Shown here: piece by piece, positions 36,528 through 49,438 of the stretch
Position numbering within the stretch: position 1 is the first letter of the stretch
Layout: every line of letters begins with the position of its first letter
Assembly (NCBI GenBank): GCA_913057775.1
Contig: CAJXOG010000002.1
Span: 372,001-436,000, forward strand
Length of the DNA: 64,000 bases
Direction: 5' to 3'
From: an uncultured Fodinibius sp.
Lineage (GTDB): Bacteria > Bacteroidota > Rhodothermia > Balneolales > Balneolaceae
Notes under the pieces: model-generated
The model's input: the letters and a program-made list of their open reading frames with translations, nothing else
Databases searched by the model: none
What the model was told of the DNA's origin: nothing
Program-made: the position numbers and the translations under genes

Positions 36528-37379
36528 ATGGCTTGGTTTAAACGTAAGGATAAGAACATACAGACCGATCAGCGTAAAGAAATGCCCGAAGGTGTTTGGG
36601 TTAAAGTGCCTAAAACCGGGGAAACGGTGCACCGGCGGGAGCTTGAGGATAACCTATGGGTAGATCCGCTGAGCGGGTATCACTTCCGTATCGGGAGCGA
36701 TGAATATTTCTCTTTCCTTTTTGACAAAGGAGAATTTGAGGAGATTGGCCAAGATATTGTTCCCACCGATCCCTTAGAATTTGAAGATCGCAAGAAATAC
36801 AGCGATCGCCTCGATGAATACCAAGAAAAAACCGGTAAAACAGATGCCGTTCGTGTGGGTATTGGCAAGATGAACGAGCTGGATGTAGTGATTACCTGTA
36901 TGGATTTTAATTTTATCGGTGGCAGTATGGGGTCGGTAGTGGGTGAGCGAATCGGTATGGCTATCGATCATGCCCGGGAAAATGAAAAGCCTCTTATTAT
37001 TATTTCGCAATCAGGCGGTGCGCGTATGATGGAGAGCGTTTTGAGCCTGATGCAGATGGCCAAAACGTCAGCCAAGCTGGCGCAGCTCGAAGAATCTGGC
37101 GTGCCCTATATTTCACTAATGACGAATCCCACCACGGGTGGTGTGACTGCTAGTTTTGCAATGCTTGGTGATTTCAATATTGCCGAGCCGGAAGCGCTCA
37201 TCGGCTTTGCCGGACCGCGGGTCATTCGCCAGACTATTGGTCGCGATTTACCTGAAGGCTTCCAACGCTCGGAATATCTTCTTGATCACGGGTTTCTGGA
37301 TTTTATAACACCTCGTCCCCAAATAAAAGGCAAGCTTACAAAGCTGATCAAGATTCTGCTCCACAAGTACGAGGAATAA
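36528..37379 (+). CDS. accD: Acetyl-CoA carboxylase carboxyltransferase beta subunit, no zinc ribbon cysteines
   Basis: AccD transfers carboxyl from biotin to acetyl-CoA for fatty acid synthesis; 283 residues. The carboxyltransferase core is complete (FNFIGGSMGSVVGERIG, SQSGGARMMESVLSLMQMAK, TNPTTGGVTASFAMLGD, IGFAGPRVIRQTIG). Compared with E. coli AccD the four zinc-ribbon cysteines (27, 30, 46, 49) are Val27, Thr30, Asp46 and Ser49, while surrounding residues (EGVWVKVPKTGE; NLWVDPLSGYHFRI) still align without gaps. As I recall, Bacteroidota AccD also lacks them. AccA is not in the window. Confidence 0.95.
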   Translation: MAWFKRKDKNIQTDQRKEMPEGVWVKVPKTGETVHRRELEDNLWVDPLSGYHFRIGSDEYFSFLFDKGEFEEIGQDIVPTDPLEFEDRKKYSDRLDEYQEKTGKTDAVRVGIGKMNELDVVITCMDFNFIGGSMGSVVGERIGMAIDHARENEKPLIIISQSGGARMMESVLSLMQMAKTSAKLAQLEESGVPYISLMTNPTTGGVTASFAMLGDFNIAEPEALIGFAGPRVIRQTIGRDLPEGFQRSEYLLDHGFLDFITPRPQIKGKLTKLIKILLHKYEE

Positions 37380-37485
37380 ATCTGATTTAAGAATAATCGA
37401 TAGCGCAATTTCCTATCGCCAAACGAATATCTGAATAAAAATCCGAATTTTAGGAATGCCATTCTTAGTAACAAGATAGTTTATT

Positions 37486-41810
<4,325 letters not shown>

Positions 41811-41870
41811 TCTACTATTGTTTCTATTCTGTTTTTAAATTAGTCGTCAGAAAAGGTATTTTGATTTCAA

Positions 41871-42461
41871 ATGTTTCGAGTTCAAGACACCATATTATCT
41901 GATGATATTGCCACGGAGCGCTTTGCATGCGATTTGTCGAAGTGCAAAGGGGCGTGTTGCGTGGTTGGTGATGCTGGTGCTCCCGTTGCCGATGATGAGC
42001 TCCCCCATTTAGAACAGGCTTTTGAACTTTTGAAGGATGAACTGCATCCCGAAGCTCGTAAAACGGTTGAAAATCAGGGCATTGTACAAGAATCGAAACA
42101 GGGTTTAGAATTATCGTGTCGTGATAATGAAGAATGCATTTTTGTTACATACGAGAATGATGTAGCCTATTGTGCTATTCAAAAGGCTTTTCTTGAAGGT
42201 CGCATAGAATGGGAAAAACCGATAAGTTGTCATTTGTATCCCATCCGACTGAAGAAAGTGGGCGAAAAAGAGTATGCTAATTTTGAATACGTCAATAAAT
42301 TGTGTTCGGCGGCTTGCATAAAAGGAAAAAAAGAGAATATTTATTTGTCTGAATTTTTAAAAGAACCGCTTGTCCGTCGATATGGAGAAGATTGGTATGA
42401 TGAGTTTGAAGAAAGATGTAAAGAAATGAGAATTCAAAATGATGAGGCCGCGATATTATGA
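41871..42461 (+). CDS. DUF3109 cysteine-rich protein
   Basis: A 196-residue soluble protein of the DUF3109 family, typical of Bacteroidota. It begins with a dense cysteine set (Cys20, 25, 29, 30 in FACDLSKCKGACC), and further Cys follow in LSCRDNEECIF, AYCAIQK, SCHLYPIRL and NKLCSAACIKGK. The pattern suggests a metal or Fe-S site as in YkgJ-like proteins; activity unknown. Its stop overlaps the rpoN start by four bases (ATGA). Confidence 0.9.
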   Translation: MFRVQDTILSDDIATERFACDLSKCKGACCVVGDAGAPVADDELPHLEQAFELLKDELHPEARKTVENQGIVQESKQGLELSCRDNEECIFVTYENDVAYCAIQKAFLEGRIEWEKPISCHLYPIRLKKVGEKEYANFEYVNKLCSAACIKGKKENIYLSEFLKEPLVRRYGEDWYDEFEERCKEMRIQNDEAAIL

Positions 42462-43975
42462 TTAAAACCGGCCAGCAAATGAATCAAAAGCAGTCGCAAC
42501 AGCAGCGGCTGTCTCCTCAGCAGATACAGTATATTAAGCTGCTGCAGCTGCCAACGGTGGCGTTGGAGCAACGTATTAAAGATGAGCTTGAGGAGAATCC
42601 GGTGCTGGAAGAAGGGGAGCCGGAAGATTCTTATGATGAGTTGGAGCAAACGGAATGGGAGGAACAGAAAGAGGAGGAGTTGGAACCCGTTGATCAAAAT
42701 GAGGAGATCGACTGGGATGAGTATATGCAAAATACAGAGTACGACGGCGAAAATTACAGCGGAGGGTCGAGCTATTCCGGAGGAGGCGGTGATGAAAGCT
42801 GGCGCGATTTGCCAAACCCTTACCACGAATCGTTACTGGAAGAACTCGAACAGCAGGTTAGTCTGCTGGATTTTAATGAAGAACAGAAATTGATTGCGGA
42901 TCAGATTTTGGGTTCGCTGGATCAGGATGGGTATTTCCGCCGTGAAATTGAGGCTGTAGTTGATAATATCGCATTCAACCACGGGACGCTAACTAACGAG
43001 GAGGAAGTCGAGAAGGTACGTAAAGAGATTCAGCGATTGGATCCACCGGGTATTGCTTCACGTGATTTGCGCGATTGCTTGCTTGTACAACTTGAATTGA
43101 TGGATGATGAAGAAGGGCGTGATAATGCTATCAAAATGTTGCGTGATCACTGGGATCTTTTTGAGAAAAAACATTTTAAGAAGCTAAAAAAGAAGCTCGA
43201 TATCGATGATGAGGAACTCCAAACGGCTTTTGATTGTGTGACTGGTCTGGATCCCAAGCCCGGTGCCGTAGGAACTGCGGTTGATGATACCTCTAACTAT
43301 ATCGAACCTGATTTTGAGGTTTACTATCAGCCGGCAGAAAAGGGGGATGTTGAGGGAGAAGAAGAGGGTGATTTTGTAATCACGCTCAATAATGGAAACG
43401 TGCCTCCGCTGAGAATTTCTCCGCGTTATAAAGATATGTGGGATGATCTTAAAAAGAAGAAAAAGTCCAACAAGCAGACCAAGGAGACAAAGAAATTTAT
43501 CAAGAACAAGATAGAATCAGCCCAGTGGTTTATTGATTCTATTCGTCAGCGACAAAATACGTTGATGAATACGATGAAAACCATTGTGGCTCTGCAGGAA
43601 GATTTTTTTAAGCATGGTGAGGGATTAAAGCCGATGATCCTTAAAGACATTGCGGAACGAGTAAATCTGGATATTTCGACCATATCGCGTGTAGTTAACG
43701 GCAAGTATGTACAAACTCATTTTGGCGTTTTTGAGTTGAAGTATTTTTTTAGCGAAGGTATTGAAACAGAGGATGGGGAAGAAGTTTCAAGTACAGAGGT
43801 GAAGAATGCTGTGCAGGATATTGTTGATAATGAGGATAAACAAAAGCCGCTCAGCGATCAGGCGATCGTTAAAAAACTTAAAGAGCGAGGATATAAAGTA
43901 GCACGTCGTACGGTCAGTAAATATCGCAAGAAGCTAAATATTCCTGTTGCCCGTCTCCGAAAACAGATCATGTGA
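42458..43975 (+). CDS. rpoN: RNA polymerase sigma-54 factor
   Basis: Sigma-54, 505 residues. Region I is glutamine-rich and leucine-patterned (QQQRLSPQQIQYIKLLQLPT; EELEENPVLEEGE seen as ELEENPVLEEG), region II acidic (~50-115, Asp/Glu/Gly-rich), region III has the core-binding part and DISTISRVVNGKYVQT, and the RpoN box near the C-terminus reads ARRTVSKYRKKLNIP. A lysine-rich insert lies at ~330-350. I found no clear -24/-12 promoter in this window. The 3' end overlaps the convergent unknown gene by eight bases. Confidence 0.96.
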   Translation: MIKTGQQMNQKQSQQQRLSPQQIQYIKLLQLPTVALEQRIKDELEENPVLEEGEPEDSYDELEQTEWEEQKEEELEPVDQNEEIDWDEYMQNTEYDGENYSGGSSYSGGGGDESWRDLPNPYHESLLEELEQQVSLLDFNEEQKLIADQILGSLDQDGYFRREIEAVVDNIAFNHGTLTNEEEVEKVRKEIQRLDPPGIASRDLRDCLLVQLELMDDEEGRDNAIKMLRDHWDLFEKKHFKKLKKKLDIDDEELQTAFDCVTGLDPKPGAVGTAVDDTSNYIEPDFEVYYQPAEKGDVEGEEEGDFVITLNNGNVPPLRISPRYKDMWDDLKKKKKSNKQTKETKKFIKNKIESAQWFIDSIRQRQNTLMNTMKTIVALQEDFFKHGEGLKPMILKDIAERVNLDISTISRVVNGKYVQTHFGVFELKYFFSEGIETEDGEEVSSTEVKNAVQDIVDNEDKQKPLSDQAIVKKLKERGYKVARRTVSKYRKKLNIPVARLRKQIM

Positions 43976-45470
43976 GATTTAGCGCCAAAGTTACAGCGTC
44001 CATCCACTGATCATATGTAAAAAGCCATCCTAAGAGTCCTGCAATTATTATTGTGTAGGGGATAATTGTTTTAAACAGGTACTTGGTTTTAGATCTTACA
44101 AATCGGCTGATGTCCAGTGCTGTAAAGATGTAGCTTATCAAGAATAATAGCAGAGCCAAGATTGTAAAGAGTGTTGCACTTCCAGATCCTGATGCTAAAA
44201 AGAAAGTTATTGCGCCGGTACAAAATAGAAAGTTAAGCTGTAGCGGCCATGCGAAAACGGTTGCTATCTGTGTAAATGATTTTATTTTCTTATGGCTAAT
44301 ATAGAGCCAGATTATACTAAGAAAGGAAAGGAGTGAGACCAGCAAAAAAGTCCACAGAAAAATTGACATCGGGCTATTACCAACTATTGAAATCCTGGGA
44401 AAATGATAGAAAAAAGCCTGTTGCCCAATTGGGGAAAGTAATATAGAGAATATCGCAAATGTGGATATTGATAGGAGTAGTGCATTTTGCAAAATGATGA
44501 TGATAGCGGGTACCGGAGAGCGGATCAGGCGCTTGAAAATATCATCAATAAAAAACTTGTGAGCTGTAAAGTATCGGAATAATGACTTGCGATATAACGG
44601 GCTACTATTATAGTGCAGCGCCACGGTTCCCCAGACCAACAAGAGCAAGACCATAGGCAGAGCGGTGTTATCTGGTGTTGGAATGTTTTCGTTTGGGAGA
44701 GGAAAAACCATTTCTGATTTTGAGGAAAGACTCTGTAAGATGTCTGTAAACTGAGGATGTTCTTCGATCATCATAAGAAGCCATCCCGAGTCTACGAAAA
44801 TAGTATTGTTTTTGGATTGATTAACTGCTAAGACAAAACTTTTAAAAGGTCTTACAAAGGGTTTCATTTGATTCGAAGGGTCATAATGAAAATAGCTGTC
44901 GGTGTTTGTAGGGGAAACAGGTAGAGAATCAAAATTTTTGGGTGTTACAGGAACATCGACAATTGAAAATGAAACCACACTACTATCTGTTAGCGGAGTG
45001 GCCCTGCTTCTGTGATATAAATCTAATTTTTTGGCTTGCTTGATTTTTTCTGCAAACGATACAGCCGCCTTCCAGAAAGCGGGATTGTAAACGCTACCGT
45101 AGTTGAATAAACCTATTGCCTTTACCGAGGATTGTGAAAGGTAACTTGTAGCGTTTTTTTCTATTTGGGTAACGAGACTTGAGTCAGGTTGGGCGAACGT
45201 ATGGGTAATGGGAAAATTAATATTAAGGTTACCATATATGTTGAATCCCAAACTGTCTATTTGATTCCATACTTCTGATGTTGGGGGGCTATCAATTTCC
45301 AGAATTGAGATGCCAAGCTCATGAAATTGCTGTAGCTGTGTGTTGGCAGAGTCTATGTCACCGGGAATATCCCAAGCCACACCAAGTGTTGACTGACCGT
45401 ATAGCTCTGTTTGTGAAACCCCAAGCAGTAAAAGCGCAACGAAAAGAAAGCGTAATATGGAATTTATCAA
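43968..45470 (-). CDS. Unrecognised periplasmic-domain/six-helix membrane protein next to Lrp regulator
   Basis: 500 residues, no family recognised. Signal peptide 1-25 (LRFLFVALLLLGVSQTELYG). Residues ~28-260 look like part of a glycoside-hydrolase-type TIM barrel: TLGVAWDIPGDIDSA, LQQFHELGISILEIDSPPT and the successive beta-alpha units (GFNIYGNLNINFP, VKAIGLFNYGS). From ~268 there are about six transmembrane helices (ALPMVLLLLVWGTVALHY; AIIIILQNALLLSISTFAIF; ...). It follows the Lrp/AsnC gene by 17 bases and is probably its target. Possible roles are surface polysaccharide modification or sensing; both are guesses. Confidence 0.8.
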   Translation of the reverse strand: MINSILRFLFVALLLLGVSQTELYGQSTLGVAWDIPGDIDSANTQLQQFHELGISILEIDSPPTSEVWNQIDSLGFNIYGNLNINFPITHTFAQPDSSLVTQIEKNATSYLSQSSVKAIGLFNYGSVYNPAFWKAAVSFAEKIKQAKKLDLYHRSRATPLTDSSVVSFSIVDVPVTPKNFDSLPVSPTNTDSYFHYDPSNQMKPFVRPFKSFVLAVNQSKNNTIFVDSGWLLMMIEEHPQFTDILQSLSSKSEMVFPLPNENIPTPDNTALPMVLLLLVWGTVALHYNSSPLYRKSLFRYFTAHKFFIDDIFKRLIRSPVPAIIIILQNALLLSISTFAIFSILLSPIGQQAFFYHFPRISIVGNSPMSIFLWTFLLVSLLSFLSIIWLYISHKKIKSFTQIATVFAWPLQLNFLFCTGAITFFLASGSGSATLFTILALLLFLISYIFTALDISRFVRSKTKYLFKTIIPYTIIIAGLLGWLFTYDQWMDAVTLALNLT

Positions 45471-45487
45471 TATGCGGCAGAAAAAAT

Positions 45488-45964
45488 TTATTTGGGATCG
45501 ATCGTCTTTTCAATAGGCAGCTCAGTGGTTTCTTTAAAACTACTGAGCACTACATTTGATCGGCTTTTGCTTACCCCATCCCAGGATTGAATTTTTGAAA
45601 GCAGCTGTTCGAATGAGGATGTATTTTCGGTTCTAATTTTTAGAATGTGTGAACCGTCACCGGTTATAGAATGACATTCAAGAATTTCCGGTTCTGCCAC
45701 CGCATTTTCAATAAAGATAGGATAATTATCCGAGCCATCTACCTCTACAAATACGAATGCTGTAATGTCAAATTTGAACTTTTTGGAATCGAGAAGAGCA
45801 GTATACCCCTGTATCAACTCTTTTTCTTCGAGTTTGCGCATCCGTTCTGACACAGAAGGAACTGACAGGTGAACAATTTCTGCGAGTTTATTGCGCTGTG
45901 ATCGTCCATCTTTTTGCAGATGGTTTAGTATTTTAATATCAATTTCATCTAATCCTTGAGCCAT
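45488..45964 (-). CDS. Lrp/AsnC family transcriptional regulator
   Basis: A 158-residue feast/famine regulator: HTH (LDEIDIKILNHLQKDGRSQR then VHLSVPSVSERMRKLEEKEL, residues ~5-55) and a RAM effector domain (~70-145; FVFVEVDGSD, LECHSITGDGSHILKIRT). The effector (often an amino acid) is unknown. It is transcribed divergently from serS and together with the membrane protein downstream. Its upstream region carries repeated AATTAAGG elements that may be its own operator. Confidence 0.93.
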   Translation of the reverse strand: MAQGLDEIDIKILNHLQKDGRSQRNKLAEIVHLSVPSVSERMRKLEEKELIQGYTALLDSKKFKFDITAFVFVEVDGSDNYPIFIENAVAEPEILECHSITGDGSHILKIRTENTSSFEQLLSKIQSWDGVSKSRSNVVLSSFKETTELPIEKTIDPK

Positions 45965-45978
45965 AATCTGTAAAATAT

Positions 45979-46025
45979 CCTTAATTTTCTACTATTTTTT
46001 AAAAATAACCTTAATTAATTAGGAT
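45979..46025. promoter_or_regulatory. Repeated CCTTAATT elements between lrp and serS
   Basis: CCTTAATT occurs at 45979-45986 and 46009-46016 (30 bp apart), the second followed by the inverse AATTAGGAT (46017-46025), giving a palindromic AT-rich block. AT-rich arrays of this kind are usual for Lrp-family autoregulation. The 202-base gap holds the divergent promoters of lrp and serS; a TATCTTTA box at 46123-46130 may belong to serS. Confidence 0.4.
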
Positions 46026-46166
46026 TTCAAACTTTAAGAATGAGTTTTAACAAGATTTTTTGATGGTTTTAGAAAGAAGTTTTTACAAATATTTTGGATT
46101 CAAACCTTTCGTTAAACTCCCTTATCTTTAGCCAAACTATCAACGAAATTTCAAATAAATTACTCG

Positions 46167-47447
46167 ATGTTAGACGTCACCTATATCAGAAATAATCCTG
46201 AATTAGTTAAGCAAGCGATGAAGAATAAGGGGGAGGAGAATCCCCAGATTGTTGATGAAGTTATCAGTGTTGATGAACAGTGGCGTTCGCTGGTGGAGGA
46301 AACAGATAACCTGCGAAATGAGAGCAATACAAAGGCCAAGAAAATTGGTGAGTTGATGGGACAGGGTAAAAAGGAGGAAGCCCAAGACATTATTTCTTAT
46401 ACCACCGAGCTTAAGGAGCAAATCCAGGAAAAAGAAGATAAGCTGCGGTCACTTAAAACGGCTCGTAAAGATCTGTTGCTTAAAATACCCAATGTGCCGC
46501 ACGAATCGGTACCGGTGGGACAAACCGAAGACGATAATGAGGTTTTTAAAACATGGGGAGATCCTGATAAAGAAGATTGGCGCAAGCCACATTGGGAACT
46601 GGTCGAGGAACAAGGTTGGATTGATTTTGATCGTGGTGCCAAAGTAACGGGAGCGGGCTTTCCCTTTTATGTAGGTCCGTTGGCCCGGTTACAGCGTGCA
46701 CTGATTAACTACTTTTTGAACAGAGCTGCCGAGGCTGGGTACACCGAGTTACAGGTACCTTATTTTGTAAATGAAGATTCGGCGCGTGGTACGGGACAAA
46801 TCCCTGACAAAGAAGATATGATGTATGAGATTCCACGGGATGAGTTTTTCGCAATTCCCACGGCCGAGGTTCCGGTAACAAATTTCCATCGCGATGAGAT
46901 TTTAGAAGATGACGATCTTCCGCTCTATTATACCTCCTATACGCCTTGCTGGCGACGTGAGGCCGGGTCTTACGGTAAAGATGTGCGTGGATTAAATCGC
47001 CTGCACCAGTTTGACAAGGTTGAGTTGGTAAAAATTGTGCATCCCGAAAAGGCTTATGATGAGCTGGAAAGCCTGCGCGAACATGCCGAATCGCTGCTGG
47101 AAGAGCTGAATATCCCGTATCGTACTCTGTTAATGTGCACAGGAGATATGGGCTTTACTCAATCCAAAAAGTACGATCTTGAGGTTTGGAGCCCCGGCCA
47201 GCAGCAGTGGCTGGAGGTAAGTTCCTGCTCTAATTTTGGGAGCTTTCAGGCACGACGTATGATGATCCGTCGCCGGAAAGAAAATGGTGATACCGAAATT
47301 GTACATACGCTCAATGGATCCGGGCTGGCATTACCTCGCGTCGTGGCAGCTATTTTGGAGATCTACCAGCAAAAAGATGGCAGCATCAAAATTCCTGAAG
47401 TGTTGCAACCGTTTATGGGTAATGATGTTATAACACCGGAAATGTAA
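46167..47447 (+). CDS. serS: Serine-tRNA ligase
   Basis: Class II aminoacyl-tRNA synthetase, 426 residues. The N-terminal coiled-coil arm (~25-105) reads the tRNA; the catalytic core has VPYFVNEDSARGTGQIP, motif 2 TSYTPCWRREAGSYGKDVRG with GLNRLHQFDKVE, and motif 3 LNGSGLALPRVVAAILE. SerS charges both tRNA-Ser and tRNA-Sec. The DUF432 gene begins 23 bases downstream. Confidence 0.97.
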   Translation: MLDVTYIRNNPELVKQAMKNKGEENPQIVDEVISVDEQWRSLVEETDNLRNESNTKAKKIGELMGQGKKEEAQDIISYTTELKEQIQEKEDKLRSLKTARKDLLLKIPNVPHESVPVGQTEDDNEVFKTWGDPDKEDWRKPHWELVEEQGWIDFDRGAKVTGAGFPFYVGPLARLQRALINYFLNRAAEAGYTELQVPYFVNEDSARGTGQIPDKEDMMYEIPRDEFFAIPTAEVPVTNFHRDEILEDDDLPLYYTSYTPCWRREAGSYGKDVRGLNRLHQFDKVELVKIVHPEKAYDELESLREHAESLLEELNIPYRTLLMCTGDMGFTQSKKYDLEVWSPGQQQWLEVSSCSNFGSFQARRMMIRRRKENGDTEIVHTLNGSGLALPRVVAAILEIYQQKDGSIKIPEVLQPFMGNDVITPEM

Positions 47448-47470
47448 ACTATTTAATAAGACAGTGATAT

Positions 47471-48253
47471 ATGGAGCACGAGATTTGGGGGAAACGATCG
47501 CTTGCAGAAAATAAGATAGAATATATTACTATTGGGGATCTGCATCTGTGGGTAAAATACAGGAATGAAGAGGTATGGATTGCCCATGTTTATAATGATG
47601 AACTTAAACGAAAAGTCAGCTCCGATAAGCCTCCCAAAAATGTGGAATGGTCGCGTTGGGCACATAAAAATAGTTCTCCGGAAGTTACCGTTTCCCCCGC
47701 TTATCCTGATAAACCCTTAGTTGTTCATTCGGAGTTTAGCCTAAAAGTAAGTTCTGAAACCCGGATACAAATTTTTACGCGTATTCCTATCTGGGTCCGC
47801 ATATCGCTGACTAATAATGATTATCAACTGATCGAACTGCCTGCGGTAAAGCTGTCGCGAACCTGGTTTGGTACATTTACTGAGGGAGAACTTTGTTACC
47901 ATGCTATCACAAAGGCACGCAGAGATTTATCTCACGTAGACAAAAAACCTCATTTGGTGAGTTGCCCGATAAAAATTGTCAATAAATCTGATGAAGAACT
48001 TACCTTTACTAATTTTTGCTTTCGGGTAGAACGGTTAAGCATGTACCAACATGATAACGAGCTGTGGGCCGATGAAACAGAGATTATCTATCAGGGCGAA
48101 GATCTGCACAGTGAAGTTATTATGACGGGTAAACTTCCCGAGGGAATCACCAAAAAACAGCTGCTTACAAAACCACGGAAACGGGTTCATAAGAGTTTAG
48201 CTACCCGAACATTTAAACGTTTTTTTAAAGATACAGTTCTGATTGATCGTTAA
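47471..48253 (+). CDS. DUF432 family protein
   Basis: A 260-residue soluble, beta-rich protein of the DUF432 family. Family-like motifs include IWGKRSLAENKIEYITIGDLHLW at the start (shown here only in part), EVTVSPAYPDKPLVV, and CPIKIVNKSDEELTFTNFCF. It has no signal peptide or helices. DUF432 genes often lie beside MscS channel genes, as here (15-base gap), which suggests a channel-linked or osmotic role; the biochemical function is unknown. Confidence 0.85.
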   Translation: MEHEIWGKRSLAENKIEYITIGDLHLWVKYRNEEVWIAHVYNDELKRKVSSDKPPKNVEWSRWAHKNSSPEVTVSPAYPDKPLVVHSEFSLKVSSETRIQIFTRIPIWVRISLTNNDYQLIELPAVKLSRTWFGTFTEGELCYHAITKARRDLSHVDKKPHLVSCPIKIVNKSDEELTFTNFCFRVERLSMYQHDNELWADETEIIYQGEDLHSEVIMTGKLPEGITKKQLLTKPRKRVHKSLATRTFKRFFKDTVLIDR

Positions 48254-48268
48254 ATTATTTTTATACCA

Positions 48269-49132
48269 ATGGATCTATTTAATATTTACAATTATTTGCC
48301 GGAAGAAACAGTACATCAGATGATAAAAGTGCTGCTGATTATTGTTATAAGTATTCCGGTTTTACTGATATTACGAGGATGGGCTCGCCGCTTTTTTACC
48401 AAAAAATATGCCCCCCATTATGGTATGCTGGCCGGCAAAGTGGTTTTTTACTCCGGTGTTATTTTAATGATTATTACCGTAATGGGACAGCTGGGCATAA
48501 GTCTGGCTCCGCTGCTGGCGGGTGCGGGCATTGTAGGAGTAGCACTTGGTTTTGCTTCGCAGACGAGCGTTTCCAATATTATCAGCGGTTTGTTTTTAAT
48601 TGCTGAACAACCGTTCAAGGTGGATGATATTATTAATGTGGGTGGGACTATTGGAATTGTAATGTCAATTGATGTGCTATCCGTAAAGCTGCGAACGTTC
48701 GATAATATGTTCGTACGTATTCCCAACGAGACGATCATCAAAACACAGGTCATTAATTTGACTCGATTCCCCATCCGTAGGTTTAGTGCAAAAGTGTCAG
48801 TAGCTTATAAAGAAGACATCGAAAAAGTACGCGAAATTTTGCTGGAGGTAGCTGAAAAAAATCAGTATTCGTTAAGTGAGCCTGAGCCCCAAATTATTTT
48901 TGAGGCCTTTGGTACTTCATCCATTGATCTTGATTTCAGAATTTGGGCTCCCGTTGACGAATGGATTTTCCTGAAAAATACTATACAGGAAGAGATCAAA
49001 AAACGGTTTGATGAAGAGGGAATTGAAATTCCGTTTCCCCATGTCTCTTTTTATACAGGAGAAGCTTCTAAGCCGTTGCCTATTGAGTTGATAAAAAAAA
49101 CGGAATCAGCCTCCGTAAATAATGATCAGTAG
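48269..49132 (+). CDS. Small-conductance mechanosensitive channel MscS
   Basis: An MscS-family channel of 287 residues. Three helices: ~21-38, ~55-72, and the pore-lining TM3 with its Gly/Ala pattern (LGISLAPLLAGAGIVGVALG and FASQTSVSNIISGLF), then the beta domain (FKVDDIINVGGTIGIV, RIPNETIIKTQVINLTRFP) and the alpha-beta C-terminus. It releases osmolytes on hypo-osmotic shock. The 3' end overlaps the small convergent gene by seven bases. Confidence 0.93.
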   Translation: MDLFNIYNYLPEETVHQMIKVLLIIVISIPVLLILRGWARRFFTKKYAPHYGMLAGKVVFYSGVILMIITVMGQLGISLAPLLAGAGIVGVALGFASQTSVSNIISGLFLIAEQPFKVDDIINVGGTIGIVMSIDVLSVKLRTFDNMFVRIPNETIIKTQVINLTRFPIRRFSAKVSVAYKEDIEKVREILLEVAEKNQYSLSEPEPQIIFEAFGTSSIDLDFRIWAPVDEWIFLKNTIQEEIKKRFDEEGIEIPFPHVSFYTGEASKPLPIELIKKTESASVNNDQ

Positions 49133-49350
49133 TACGAAGATCTGCTCTCAATAGAACTTCGAATGACCTTGTAAATGAAATATAATCCTGCTATTGCCAA
49201 CGCTACGATTATAATAGATCCCCAAAATATATAAGTAAGGTAGGGCACTAGAACGATACAGAGTATACTGATAAAGAATCTTAACGGATTGGAATAAAAG
49301 CTGTAAGCATTGATGCTGGTAGTAAGCAGTCGAAGGATTCTGTTAAACAT
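49126..49350 (-). CDS. Small hypothetical membrane protein
   Basis: A 74-residue frame on the minus strand: basic N-terminus, then two neighbouring hydrophobic stretches (FFISILCIVLVPYLTYIFW and IIIVALAIAGLYFIYKVI) and a charged tail with SRSSYY. It fills the gap between mscS and the DUF72 gene and shares a seven-base tail overlap with mscS, so it looks like a genuine small gene, but I recognise no family. Confidence 0.6.
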   Translation of the reverse strand: MFNRILRLLTTSINAYSFYSNPLRFFISILCIVLVPYLTYIFWGSIIIVALAIAGLYFIYKVIRSSIESRSSYY

Positions 49351-49438
49351 TTTGTTTCCGATTTTTTAGGATTCTTACCTTGGCCTTTACGATAAACAGA
49401 TGATTTTGATTCAATAGAAATCTTAGATCGTGGAAATT

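Noticed and set aside
37395-37420. CGATAG/CTATCG inverted repeat after accD
   Set aside because: Only six paired bases and no following T-tract.
42434-42893. Overlapping frames on both strands at the start of rpoN, including Leu-rich and Arg-rich ones
   Set aside because: The Gln/Glu-rich codons of rpoN regions I-II produce low-complexity shadow frames.
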